A stretch of 64,000 nt of DNA from the NCBI GenBank assembly GCA_025267735.1, contig CM046301.1, positions 52,471,872 through 52,535,871 on the forward strand, read 5' to 3'. Source of the stretch: Mactra quadrangularis (lineage: Eukaryota > Mollusca > Bivalvia > Venerida > Mactridae). Shown here piece by piece: positions 1-10,736 of the stretch (within the stretch, counting starts at the first letter, position 1; each line of letters starts with the position of its first letter). Made by a program: the position numbers and the translations under genes. Under the pieces are notes generated by a model, which did not search any database, was not told the DNA's origin, and saw nothing but the letters and a program-made list of their open reading frames with translations.

Positions 1-479
1 ATATGTAGAAACATAGTTATGTTCTTTAATTAGTACCAAGCACATACTTTCACTGGCCAAAGACATCAGCCCCATTTGATACAGGGATGGTAAGAAAATG
101 GCCATGGAAAGTTTTCAAGATTGATCCTCACAATGGTCTATCAAGATACATGTATATATATACATAGGACAAATAGCTAAGAGAGAATTTGCTCAGAATA
201 GAACTGATTTACAGATCCCTTGCAACATTATTTTAAAACACTCACTTGCAACTACTCATTATTTACTTTAAAACATTTATTACCCAACTTCCAGTTCAAT
301 AATTTAAGAGAGTGAAAAGAGCAGTCAGAAATAATTTATATATGTTGCTAAAACCTAATGCATTTACAGGCTGAAAACATCAATTAGTATATTAGGTAAT
401 TGTTAAACCTCTAATTTGAAATTGCTAATTAAGCACTAAGTCAGAATAGGAATGGCCAGCAAATTAGAGAAACAACTTA

Positions 480-698
480 CAGTGCCATTCAAAAGTCTTG
501 GACAAAATCCTGTTTTTCGGGGAGATTAACCAATTCTTATTTACCCATGAAAAAAAGAAACAAAAGGCCATCTGAGAAAATTCCAAAAATCAACATTAAT
601 TAGATCATCTAAGTATGATTCAACCATAAATAAGCTTTAATATGCACGATCAGTTTGTCTCCAAATTTCATAGGTCCAAGAACTTTTGAAGGGCACTA
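480..698. repeat. MITE with terminal inverted repeats, Tc1/mariner-like
   Basis: The left end begins CAGTGCCATTCAAAAGTCTT directly after TA. The right end, read on the minus strand, begins TAGTGCCCTTCAAAAGTTCT directly after TA. The two termini match over about 30 bp with a few differences and face each other as inverted repeats, about 219 bp apart, with no coding capacity between. TA flanks and a CAGTGCC-type end are usual for Tc1/mariner-derived MITEs. A diverged relative starts near 3736. Confidence 0.6.
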
Positions 699-1994
699 TA
701 TCTGAGATGTGTGTAACTTTAAAACAAACACTAATGAAACAATTACTCTTTGCATTCTTGACGGAACATCTGCAAGTTAATACAGTAAAATAGATGTTGC
801 AACTTGCATGTTTGTTAAATTAAACAAATGATGGTAAAATAATTAGTTTAGCCAGAATACACAACAACTCTCCTTAAATTAAGACAAAATGAAAACAACA
901 ATCTACCCAGCTGTCCAAACAAACAGGGAAACTATTTTACCAAGCATATGTTGTGCAGTTCATTAGCTAAGTACAAAACTGTTAAACTCGTTAACTAAGA
1001 TACAAAAATTATCAAAAAGTGTTCAAACTTAATTATCATGCATTTACTATCTTTATTTATGTATTTATAACTTGATCAAGTAATACATGTACATTTCTTG
1101 AAAGTTTTAGATAACAAAATTGATTAAGTAAATATTACAAAATGATTATCATTTTGATATACTTGCATAACTATATACATGTAGGTGTGTATTCTAACCC
1201 ATTACTTGTTTTGACATGGCCAACAATTGACCTTTTTGCCACTATAATGCAATAGGGCATTTTTTAAATACTCTAATATGGTCACTTGTTCAACTATTTC
1301 ACTTCAATATTCCCCAAAAATATATAGAAAAAGTTCCAACTTTTCAGAAGTATACTATCCTGTTGCTATATTGCTCCTTTTGCTTGCACCTAATGACCAA
1401 TTTGTTTGCAAAGAGCACAAACCCCAGCAACAGAAGTATTACAATCCCTCCACTGACCCCTGGGATATCTTTTGATGGGGACTGAACTTGCACCTGAACC
1501 CCTTAAAACAGCTCTATCTTGGTCCCAGCTTAGGATAATTTAACAGGATTCAGACTGAACTCTTCAAAACAAACCCTTCCTAAATGTAATGCTAGATACA
1601 TGTAACTGGGCTGAACTCAGATCTATGACCATTAAACAGCCATTTTCTAGACCTCAGAGGTACTAGTATACCACAACTCTATGTCCCAGAGCTATAAAGC
1701 ACGGTAGAAATTCTAATACATAAGATATTTGTATCCACATTATACTGGTTATCTACCTGATTCCAAATAAAACATCAATGTTTATTGATCTAGATAGTAG
1801 ACAATCAACATAAGAGTATAGCTATGATCTTCTACCCAATCAAAACTGTAATACCAAACTTGCTGTGGAAAAACAACTTATGAGATTATTAACATGGCAA
1901 TTATATGCTTAAGTTAAGAACAACAACATTTTTCAGTCAAAATTTGATGCAAGATTGTAGCCAAGCAGTTGGTATTGGTTTAATTCTATGGTGC

Positions 1995-2175
1995 TTTAAA
2001 AATGGTAATGTAAACACCATCCCAGGTGCCCTTTTACACCTGAATGGAGTGAAGCAATGACAGGTTAATTTATTACTCAAGGAGTTTAGTAGTGCCCCTG
2101 GTGGGGGTTCAAACTTGGGAACTCTTGGGATCCCTAAGTGACATCCTACCACCGGTCTACTGCTCCTACTGATCT
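1995..2175 (-). repeat. Degenerate tRNA-derived SINE
   Basis: Read on the minus strand, a tRNA-like head contains an A-box-like stretch (TAGACCGGTGGTAGG) and a B-box-like GTTTGAACCC (2105-2114). It is followed by an ACCAGGGGCA body and AGGTGTAAAAGGGCACCTGG, which resembles the 'ggtgtaaatgggtacctgg' segment common in invertebrate SINEs. It is too diverged to be a working tRNA. The copy is old, consistent with the CpG-poor surroundings. Confidence 0.5.
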
Positions 2176-2950
2176 TACACCACATATTTAACACAGCAAA
2201 TATACAATCTGTCCCAGCAAGTCTCAAATCTCTAGATCAAAGCTTTAACTATTTAGTGATGGCTGACAACTGCCTTATTTGGTACCACAAAAGAAGGGAG
2301 ATTGGCTGTAGAAAAATGCTGCATGACAAAACTCAATGAAAGTATGTAGTCCCTGGCTGAAAATTGAATTTCACATCCTATAGTGAAAGTCTGTAAGGCT
2401 TCAAGAGTAAACCAGACTGGGGAGGAGACGTGGGAGGACCAGTCATCTAGCAAACTGAAAGAGATAAATATACTGTTAGGTTATCAGACCATGTTTTCAT
2501 AATCCAGTCAAACAATTTATCATAAAATATGATAGACCTTCACCAAATCTCGTTTAAAACACTTTTTCTTCAGTAGTCCTGTCAAATATTAAATGAGGTT
2601 TTCTCTTCATACTTTGAAACAATTAAGATTAAAATAAATCTAAAAGTGAGCCTATTTAAGGTAATTTGTGATAATATGTGACATATACAATGTATTTAAC
2701 AAGTAAAGAATACACCACCACAGTTAAAACCGTGAGAAAGTTCATCATATTCAACTAGAAGACGACAAGTTACGTCTCACACACTGTGGTTTTCTGTTCA
2801 AGACATTAATTTATAATATATCTATCATTTGTTTGTGTCTAAACCTAGGTCTATTTAAGGACAAAAAATAATTTATGATTTTCTCACATTGATCAGTCTC
2901 TAGTGAACTTTCTAAAAACATGACGTAATCATTTACTATGCTTGATGTAA

Positions 2951-3280
2951 CACGGTCTGAACTGGGCCCAGGGCCACTATCTGAACTAGGCATGGGCTGC
3001 TGTCTGAACTGGGGCATTGTCTGAACTGGACCAGTCTAAACTGAGCCATGGTCTGAAATGAGCCACGGTTTGAGCAGAGCCACTGAATGCACTGAGCCCT
3101 GTCTGAAATCAGTCTGAGCAGGGCCAGTCTGAACTAGGCCTGGGATGCTGTCTGAACTGATCCACGGTATGAGCAGGGCCACTTTCTGAACTAGGCCTGG
3201 ACTGCTGCCTGAACTGAGCCAATGTTTGAACTGGGCCACTGTCTGAAATGGGCATGTGCCACAGTTTGAACTGGGCCCAA
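2951..3280. repeat. Degenerate minisatellite, core GTCTGAACTGRGCCA
   Basis: About 330 bp made of irregular repeats of a 15-25 bp core close to CTGAACTGGGCCA, with many point changes. A longer unit containing CTGAACTAGGC recurs at 2981, 3129 and 3186, so there is higher-order structure. The open reading frames in this segment come from the repeat and are not evidence of a gene. Confidence 0.75.
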
Positions 3281-3531
3281 AACTATCTATTTTTACATGG
3301 TTGCCATCTTGGAACCTAATGTACAACTTTTAATGAGAAAGAGACAAAACTAGTGACCCAACGCTTATATAAGTAGAATTAAAAGTTTAATTCAACAATT
3401 TTAAAACTTTTAAATGATCTAATAAAATTAAGTCTTGTGTAAGTACTATTTTCACCAACTTCTCAATAACAGTCATTTTAAAGTCATGATTTAAAAGCTA
3501 TTCCCAAGTATATTTAACCCTTGTTACAAGA

Positions 3532-3597
3532 TACCTCTCTATAACCAACAGATTAGCTTGGTTCAGTAACTGGCTATGGTGAAGAGGTTTCACTGTA
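3532..3597. repeat. Short pogo/Tigger-like MITE relic
   Basis: The segment starts TACCTCTCTATAACC and ends GAAGAGGTTTCACTGTA. The minus-strand start TACAGTGAAACCTC resembles the ends of pogo/Tigger-derived short elements, and the two ends are partly inverted copies (GAGAGGT / GAGGTTT). It is only 66 bp long, with no coding capacity. Family assignment is by motif memory only. Confidence 0.35.
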
Positions 3598-3735
3598 GCT
3601 CTAATCATGTATATTATTTAAATATCAATCAGCATCCTGATCCAAAGATACAGTTCAAAGAGTAATTAAGAAATTTTCAGAAAATGAAAATTAAACCATA
3701 CTTATTATTGTATATTTTTGTACTTTTGGACTTTA

Positions 3736-3920
3736 TACAGAGCAGTCAATAAGTCCATGGACAAAAGTCTGATTTTAGGATAAACCAATTGAATTCACAT
3801 TTCTCATGAAAAAGAAAACACAGAGTCATCTGAGCAAAGGAAACCAACCTTGTCTGCAAGTCATGAGTACCATCTACAGAGTTGACTAAATAAACTTAAA
3901 GCTTTACTGAATGTATCATC
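3736..3920. repeat. Diverged copy of the 480-698 MITE
   Basis: After TA, the sequence CAGAGCAGTCAATAAGTCCA is followed by TGGACAAAAG, ATAAACCAATT, CATGAAAAAG and GTCATCTGAGCAAA. These follow the same order as TTGGACAAAA, TTAACCAATT, CATGAAAAAA and GCCATCTGAGAAAA at 500-580. The right end is not clear, possibly disrupted by the 4018-4101 repeat. Confidence 0.5.
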
Positions 3921-4017
3921 TTAACTTTAAGATATTTAAAACTATATTAAATGAAGCAATATGCAAAGTATTAGGCTGCTGCATGTTATAGTTGCTGAGA
4001 AAACTGCGACGGAAATT

Positions 4018-4101
4018 TTGTAACGGACGCACGCACGGACGCACGCACGCACGGACAAGGGTAAAACAGTATACCCCCCTCTTCTTCGAAGCGGGGGTAT
4101 A
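4018..4101. repeat. ACGC-rich repeat with C5/G5 stem-loop
   Basis: A short tandem run of ACGG/ACGC words (4023-4056) is followed by ACAAGGGTAAAACAGTA and a hairpin at 4070-4101: TATACCCCC facing GGGGGTATA around a 14-nt loop. This 'GGACGGAC...AAGGGTAAAACA...CCCCC...GGGGG' arrangement recurs as an interspersed element in mollusc and other invertebrate genomes (general knowledge, not searched). Confidence 0.55.
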
Positions 4102-4344
4102 ATAATTATGTTTACTTTTTGTATACCTGACCAAGTCATTATTATGTATCTGATTAACTACATGAATTAGAATTACTGAAATCTAAGGTCCAAGCTCTCA
4201 AGACAATTCTGAAAAAAACCAACAGTACTAAATGACTTGACATTTAAAGTACAAGGACTCATTATATTGTACACATGTATTATCATATGAAGACAATCAA
4301 TCAGCTCATTTCAAATATCTTTATTAATTTGGCAATTATTGCAT

Positions 4345-4500
4345 TAACCCACTAGCCCCAAGCCCCGAACTAATGAAAACTGATTTAGGCAAGTGAAAGT
4401 AACTTATTTCATATAATCAGGCTAGTTTATAATTTTGCTTAAACTTAATTATTGTGTCTTAAATCAAATTGATGGTCTTTAATAGTGGAATGGTCTTTCT
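4345..4500. repeat. Dispersed repeat, copy 1 (GGCTAG family)
   Basis: Contains ACTAGCC, GCAAGTGAAAGTAACTTATT, ATCAGGCTAGTTTATA and TTTGCTTAA. The same ordered motifs occur at 5200-5340 and 57775-57905 with substitutions and small gaps. No coding capacity is visible. The extent is approximate. Confidence 0.5.
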
Positions 4501-5199
4501 TAATACAGAAACCTTTTTCCCTCAAATTAAGCATTAGAGACATAAAAATCTTCATGATTTTGCAATAACCAAGGTTGTTTTTATAATAGAACTTTATCAT
4601 AATATTTATATAAATTCATACATCCTGACCAAATCAACTCATTTCAAATACAAGTAAATCTCACATTTTACATCTAAACAAAACTACGTCAGTAACATTT
4701 TCTACCTTGTACCGGTGAACAAAATTCATTTGTTTTACTTATATTGGTTAAACAATGAGGTGTTTTATATACTCTTACATAAAGATACGTTTTTAACTTA
4801 ATCATCATCATCAAACAACTTCCTCAATTTTCTCACGGTATAGAAGGAATGTTGACAGTAAATGAAATCAAACAAGCATGATGAATGATAGCATAAGTAA
4901 ATAAAAAAGGTCATTCAAGGTAGACCATATATAACATGTAAAATACCAGTCCTTTGTTGAACAATTCAATTTTATTTATACTTGTTCTCTTTAAATTTAC
5001 TCAAATAGATTATAATTCATAGATTTATTAAGAAAGTAAATAAAAGTAATACATGCGTCCAGACAGTTTTTGTGTGAGTGAGCTTATTGAAGGTTGTACA
5101 AAATCTAAGACATAACGTTTTTGATCCAAGACTTAAAAGAAATATTTGAAAGAGTAATGCCCAGCCTAACTACAATAATGACACACAAATGCATTCATG

Positions 5200-5340
5200 G
5201 TCTTAACCCATGACCCTTTAGCCTGAGACGTGTGAATATTGACTCAGGCTAGTGAAAATTATTTACTTCATAGTCAGGCTAGTTGATATATTTGTCCTTT
5301 ACCATATACCTAAATAGTTTAGGCTAGTGCTAAAAAACCA
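5200..5340. repeat. Dispersed repeat, copy 2 (GGCTAG family)
   Basis: Shares with the copy at 57775-57905 the motifs TAGCC, AGTGAAAATTA.TTACTT, GTCAGGCTAGTTGATATATTTG and GGCTAGTGCT, in the same order and spacing. Probably an old non-autonomous transposon or SINE body; the family is not identified. Confidence 0.5.
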
Positions 5341-5667
5341 TTAAAGCGACAGCAGAAAAAAATTAAAATCCAATCGAATCAACTTTTTCAGTAAAATATT
5401 TGCAGTCCTACTCAGAAGTCAGCTTCCTTTCCGATTAAAACTACTTCATCCTTGATAAATTACTTACATAAGAAACAAATTAAAACCAGTAAGTTAATTA
5501 CTCTATGTTTATCTAGTTAATTCAGGTACTCACCAATATTGCATCAACTCTAAGAAGGTACATGAATCATTAACTTGTACTTAAATTGATTAATTAGAAA
5601 CTTATTAAAATCTGATTAGGGTTGGACAGGAGAAAGATAATATTACTGGGAAATGTAACTGATATAC

Positions 5668-5752
5668 CTTCCATGTTACACCATGGATAAAAATAGCATC
5701 GACATCATACAAGACATGGCTAACGTCCAAGGCCAAGGGCGTACATTGAGGT
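5668..5752 (-). CDS. Orphan internal coding exon of an unidentified gene
   Basis: Read on the minus strand, an 85-bp segment lies between an acceptor (CTATTTCAG) and a donor (GTATAT). Only one frame is open throughout: one nucleotide completes a preceding codon, then 28 codons read from PQCTPLALDVSHV to DAIFIHGVTWK, ending in phase 0. The segment keeps several CpGs in a CpG-poor region, as expected under coding constraint. I do not recognise the protein. No phase-compatible neighbouring exon was found with confidence; the 5' exons should lie at higher coordinates or be separated by long introns. The + strand also has a partly open frame but no good splice sites. Confidence 0.5.
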
Positions 5753-8700
5753 CTGAAATAGATCAATGAATACACTATATGGGTACTGTTTATAAAAGAA
5801 AGTTTAAAACCGTGAGAAAATTCACATGTTAAGTCCTAGGATGACATAAACTCTATATTAATACCACTTCATATTCAACAAGGCAAATCATTTAAAATGA
5901 CACTAGCTTTATTTTGAGTAAAATGTAAAATACAGCCAAAATTTCAGCATTTTTACACCAATAGTGCTCAAGTGGACACCACACAGTATAATGTTCTTAT
6001 AGTTCATGGATCATTTACAATAGGTAAGGGCTTTGCCAAACACTTGACAGTTGAAGTGTTGGACATTTTATTAGATACCATTGATGTGTTTAGTATTGAT
6101 TTAATTTATAACAAATCATCTTATGTGTTAGAAATAAATATCATTAACAATTATATACTTGAATCGGTCAAATTATAGACCACCTTCAGGGTTCTGTCCA
6201 GTTTTTAACTTCATGTATGTAATTTGTATAGCTAGAAATAAATTATTACTTAAAATATACAAGTACATACTATCATTGATTTAAAACATATAAATAACGC
6301 TTCTATGATTTATATATTTATGTCATTAAATTTAAGCAATAAAAATGGAAAAAACTGAGTTCTTGAAAAAAAGTTGTAGCTTTTAACCAAGGATCCTGTA
6401 TCATGTGTATGTGAACATGTGCTGATGTAGGCATATATGCAATTGCAAAACTGTATCCATAAATGTGGGGTTCCTTGGTCAACTTATTTTTAATCATTTA
6501 TTGGAATGCAATAATTCTAAAACCTATATGTAGTTTAAGCGAGTGAATTTTTTTAGAAAAAAACGAAAATGGCAAATCATTGTTCATGTATTTTATATGC
6601 AGACATAGTTAGTAATAGCCACGAGCTCTACATCACGTGATTAAATACATATTTGTCAGCTCAAGAGTCAGTCAGACTCGAAATTCAGTTCCGCGTAATC
6701 AAGAATACTCGTTGCATTTTCGGGTGTATCATATTACAAATAAATCGTTCACATACTCATACCTATTTCTTACCATAAAACATGTCATTTATATCTTAAT
6801 GCATTTAATTGTCTTTAAATTTGTGCATCTTCTCAGCGTCCGCAACCAAATCTCGCGAAGTTTTAATCGGTGCGTAAGATGTACTTGATCGTGATAAAAA
6901 ACTATCTCTGTCGGACAGGGAACAGTTCGCTCTTATACTTACAGTTTTATCAATTACGTATTTTTGCTTTCATAATTCATTTGATGATATCGTAGTTGTC
7001 TGATATAAAATAGGTAAATGCGGACAAATGACACGGTTAATGATGCACGAGACGCGACGATAAACCGCTCTGTTATGCTCTTTTCGAAGCCTGGGAAAAT
7101 TTTGCTTGATTCACATGAGCAACCATCCTGAAAATTTTATTCGATTTAGTATCATTTCTATCATAGCTTCAAAATTACCGTTTTTTATATTTCTTTTCAC
7201 GGAAATGAAGATGTTTGTGGATAGTCGAATGTGTGATTGACAAATGAACATTATTTAAACTATCAGGAAAATACCTCCGATCTATTCAAATAAGGGATAG
7301 GTTTTCTTAATTAACATTGTTGACACCAAGGGTCCATTGATAGTTTTAAATGATTCATGTCCTGTTGTTATGTTGTAATGTGACACGAGAGACCAGTCGT
7401 TCTCAACCGCATCCTTATTGTCTTGTTTTCTATTGTTAAACCGAAAAACTTTATCACTTTCTTGACGAAACTACTCACTCTGTTTCTAATTGTGTTAATG
7501 ACGCTTCGGAGGCTAGCACGAGAGTATGTGATTATCATAATGCGATTTTGTTCTTTTTTCTATCTTAAAACTGTTGATTACATGATTGGAAAGTATGAAG
7601 TTCTTAATTGTACACTTAATATTTAAATTAAGTATATATCAGACTTTAAATCTGTTCACTGATATCACAAATTGAATAACAACATTTTCATTAACTAGAT
7701 AGACGCAAACTTGAGAAAAGTGAATTCGCTAACTGATAAATTGTCAGTTATAGATATACGCGAGTCAGTGAAGCGAGTCACCACACTTTGCCCTTATACT
7801 AACCCAGAACAAATCTTTGAACTCATGGATCTACTTGCCCTGTCAGAAATATGATCCTTGATTGTATCTTTAACTTTTTCCCACCGTTGTACGCGTGGTG
7901 TTGTTCAGTTATAATTTTGAAAATTACGGGTTACGCAGTTGTTCATCCTTTATTTGCTTTAATACATCTCTTGTAGTAGTTTAGTAATGAAATCTGGACA
8001 GTGTTTAGACATTTTGAGGTTATCTGTTTGTATCAGCGCTTTTAAACTACCAAACATCGATACCAGTAACTATGAGAGAGGCGTTTGAGTAAAGAAAAAC
8101 AAAGGCGGGCATTCGCAGACGATTAGAGCATACATAGTCTGATGATAATCTTGGGTAGCGAATTGAAAAGGTGTTCGTTTCTAAAGTTACACTTTTGGGT
8201 CGTCTGCGAGCTTGCGACATGAGGACTAATTTTGGACGAAAAATTATTACTAAGTGATGAATATGTGCTATAAATTTTGTTAACAACGTCACCTTGAGTG
8301 AACTATTCACGCGGTTGGATATTAAAACAAACCCATGTGAAAAATGATAAAAGTAAACTAGTTCGGATTGTCGTCTGCACTAATCATAAATGGATTACTA
8401 AGCGATAAAAATAATGTGTTCACCTTGGAATTCCGTCTTTCTGTGATTTAGTGCGTTTTATTTAATGTATAACCCAATCGTATACAAAATGGATTTAAGT
8501 TTTTGTGAGTGTGTGAAATATCATAAATATTAAAATCTTGTTTTATAACTTAATCACGTACCTTCAAAATTTGATTAGATCTAGTAAGTATTTCAGTAAT
8601 TAGTTTAAGAGAAAAAACAAAAATCATTTTTTTATATGATATTTATTTAAAACATTTTGTTCACGTCCTATACTTCATGAGAAATACCTTTTGAGATATT

Positions 8701-10540
8701 TCATCGATATTTTTAGTGATTTGTCGCACGATTTTTATCATCCGCATTTAGTGTCCTGATTGATTAGTAATAAAGTGTTTCAATTCGATAGCTTAGTATT
8801 TCGTAGTCAATAATGTATGAACTATGAAATAATTATATTCCTATTTGATAATTTGTATTTTATTATCATTCTGTAAATAAGGAAGTATTAGGTGCGAAGA
8901 AAGAAGTATAATTTGAAGCACTACTCAAAACCCGCGTATTTTATAAACGCTCATTCAACCAGGAACTTTTCGGAGCAATTTTATTTTCAGCATGGTTTCG
9001 TGTCCATACGATGTATTACAGAGTTGTCTGGTGATCTGAACCTTCACACCGAAACCTATGTTCAAAACTTAGTTTGTTTCTTTGGGATAGTTTTCTAGGA
9101 CTTTCTTAAAAACTAACATAATTTAAAGAAGTATTCAAATACATGTGTTTTCTATTCATTACTATGAATTACAATGTAGTTAATACGGGTAGTTGAAGAT
9201 TCAAAGAAATATTGCAATTAAGAACAAAACTGATTTTTTGAGCTTTGAGTTCTGTCTCACAAGTTATATAACATTAGCTCTTGTATATATCCTTCATTTC
9301 TCACGGTTGTAATTCATTCAGCATGGTGAGGCTTTTTGACGCTGTAAGATCGAATCTTTTGCATGGTCGGACATTTGAATCGACTACATCGTCTTAGGAA
9401 GGCGTATAGTCTTTTTTCATGCGCAGACATTTACAAGTTTTCATTGGCACTAAATTTCCCATAAGAACATATAATATCTATATGACATTGGGTGTCGGTG
9501 TCGCCTCCTTTCTTATTCAAAAACGTTTTGCTGCATTAATTTACCTTTTGATTATGAAATATGCATCATTTGACATGTTAGGTTTTATTTCAATAATACG
9601 AGATTTGTTCACATATTTGTAAAGAGTAAAAAATGTAACATAAATCGTCAAAACAGCTACAAACACGTTGACTTTACCTTTCAAAGCATTCGAGTTGTAG
9701 ATAAAATTCACCTTTGCAATAGATGTGACAAGGTCGTGGGACCGGGAGAATTTTGTAAAATAGGTTTTAGACATACCTGCGTTCCCTGAATACGAAACCG
9801 ATTACATATGTTATAATAGTAAATGCTATCCAATAGATAATGATCTTATTTTTATGTGTTATAATGATTAATGGGGTTTTATTTCTTCTTTTCAGGTGAT
9901 TCATTGAACATTTAGCCAGTGATTTAAATCTATGGTACCATTCTCACGTCTGTCTTAACCCTACCATGTAAGTATATAGTTCTATCTTCCATCTCCTATG
10001 ACGTCACGACATAGGTTCTGATTAGTTCTCAGTTATTACTAATTGTAGGAAAAGTCTAATATCTAAAGCGTATAAAGCTATACCCGAAGAATTGTTGTTT
10101 TTTTTTTTCAAATTTTTATAAAACTTAATTGGTATCACATTTTAATCACAACATCGTGTAGATGTTTAATTAGTAAAATAAGATGTTTCTGTGATTTAAA
10201 ACTCACAGTTGCTCATGACATGAAAATAAGATTAATGTTCCACAGAAATAAGACTATATAATGACGTAAAATATACTTAGCAGAATCCATGAAAAGCTTT
10301 CTAATAATATAGTTTGTCCATTCTGGACTCACTGTAATTAGACATAGGTCTTTTATGTTGTGTTTTAAGACAAGGAAGTGCTGAGTGGTTTTGCTTTGGA
10401 AATTAAACTTAATTTAAGTGATTATTAAATAATTAGTTATTTGATTATTAGTTGTTGCTGTAATTTGTATACACTATCGATATTGCTGTAGCCCGTTTTA
10501 TCCTGGAATTCCCGTAAAAGGGTGTGGTCTATATGCAATT
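5753..10540. other. Intergenic or intronic sequence; CpG content rises near 6.6 kb
   Basis: No exon, RNA gene or clear transposon is recognisable. From about 6.6 kb CpG becomes frequent (roughly one per 25-30 bp), and stays so through most of the region up to the Delta gene. Three copies of the word TCGTCTGC lie within 265 bp (8115-8378). Open frames here are short, lack motifs and are consistent with chance. Confidence 0.45.
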
Positions 10541-10736
10541 TGGTTTCTGTGAAACAAGAATGCTGCGTTGCTCACTGTGATTTTAAAACATTATGGTTTG
10601 TGTGAAACAAGAACGCTGCGTTGCTCACTGTGATTTTAAACCATTATGGTTTGTGTGAAACAAAAACGCTGCGTTGCTCACTCTGATTTTAAAGTATTAT
10701 GGTTTGTGTGAAACAAGAATGCGACATTGACTCACT
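10541..10736. repeat. 53-bp tandem repeat, about 3.7 units
   Basis: Units begin TGGTTT at 10541, 10594, 10647 and 10700, giving an exact period of 53 bp. Each reads TGGTTTGTGTGAAACAAGAA, then CGCTGCGTTGCTCACTGTGA, then TTTTAAAACATTA with few changes; the last unit is partial and diverges after GAATGCGAC. Units 2 and 3 contain the inverted repeat AACGC-T-GCGTT. Confidence 0.9.

Larger units (their letters stand above)
1..5667. other. CpG-poor, repeat-rich flank without a recognised gene
   Basis: No coding exon is recognisable here apart from the one just beyond it at 5668-5752. CpG dinucleotides are rare (about one per 150-200 bp by eye), and the sequence is crowded with degenerate repeats listed separately (MITE-like elements, a SINE, a minisatellite, an ACGC repeat). 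The pattern fits intron or flanking sequence of a methylated transcription unit, probably the minus-strand gene that owns the 5668-5752 exon. That interpretation is inference. Confidence 0.5.

Noticed and set aside
2253..2453. Minus-strand 66-codon frame after a CTCTTTCAG acceptor-like site
   Set aside because: No recognisable motif, no donor, phase not compatible with the 5668-5752 exon, and it lies next to a SINE relic. Kept out as a gene.
4800..4925. Minus-strand frame ending KLRKLFDDDD and a stop, like a protein C-terminus
   Set aside because: Preceded by AT-rich sequence with no CAG acceptor; the upstream part reads as low-quality intron-like sequence. Too weak to call.
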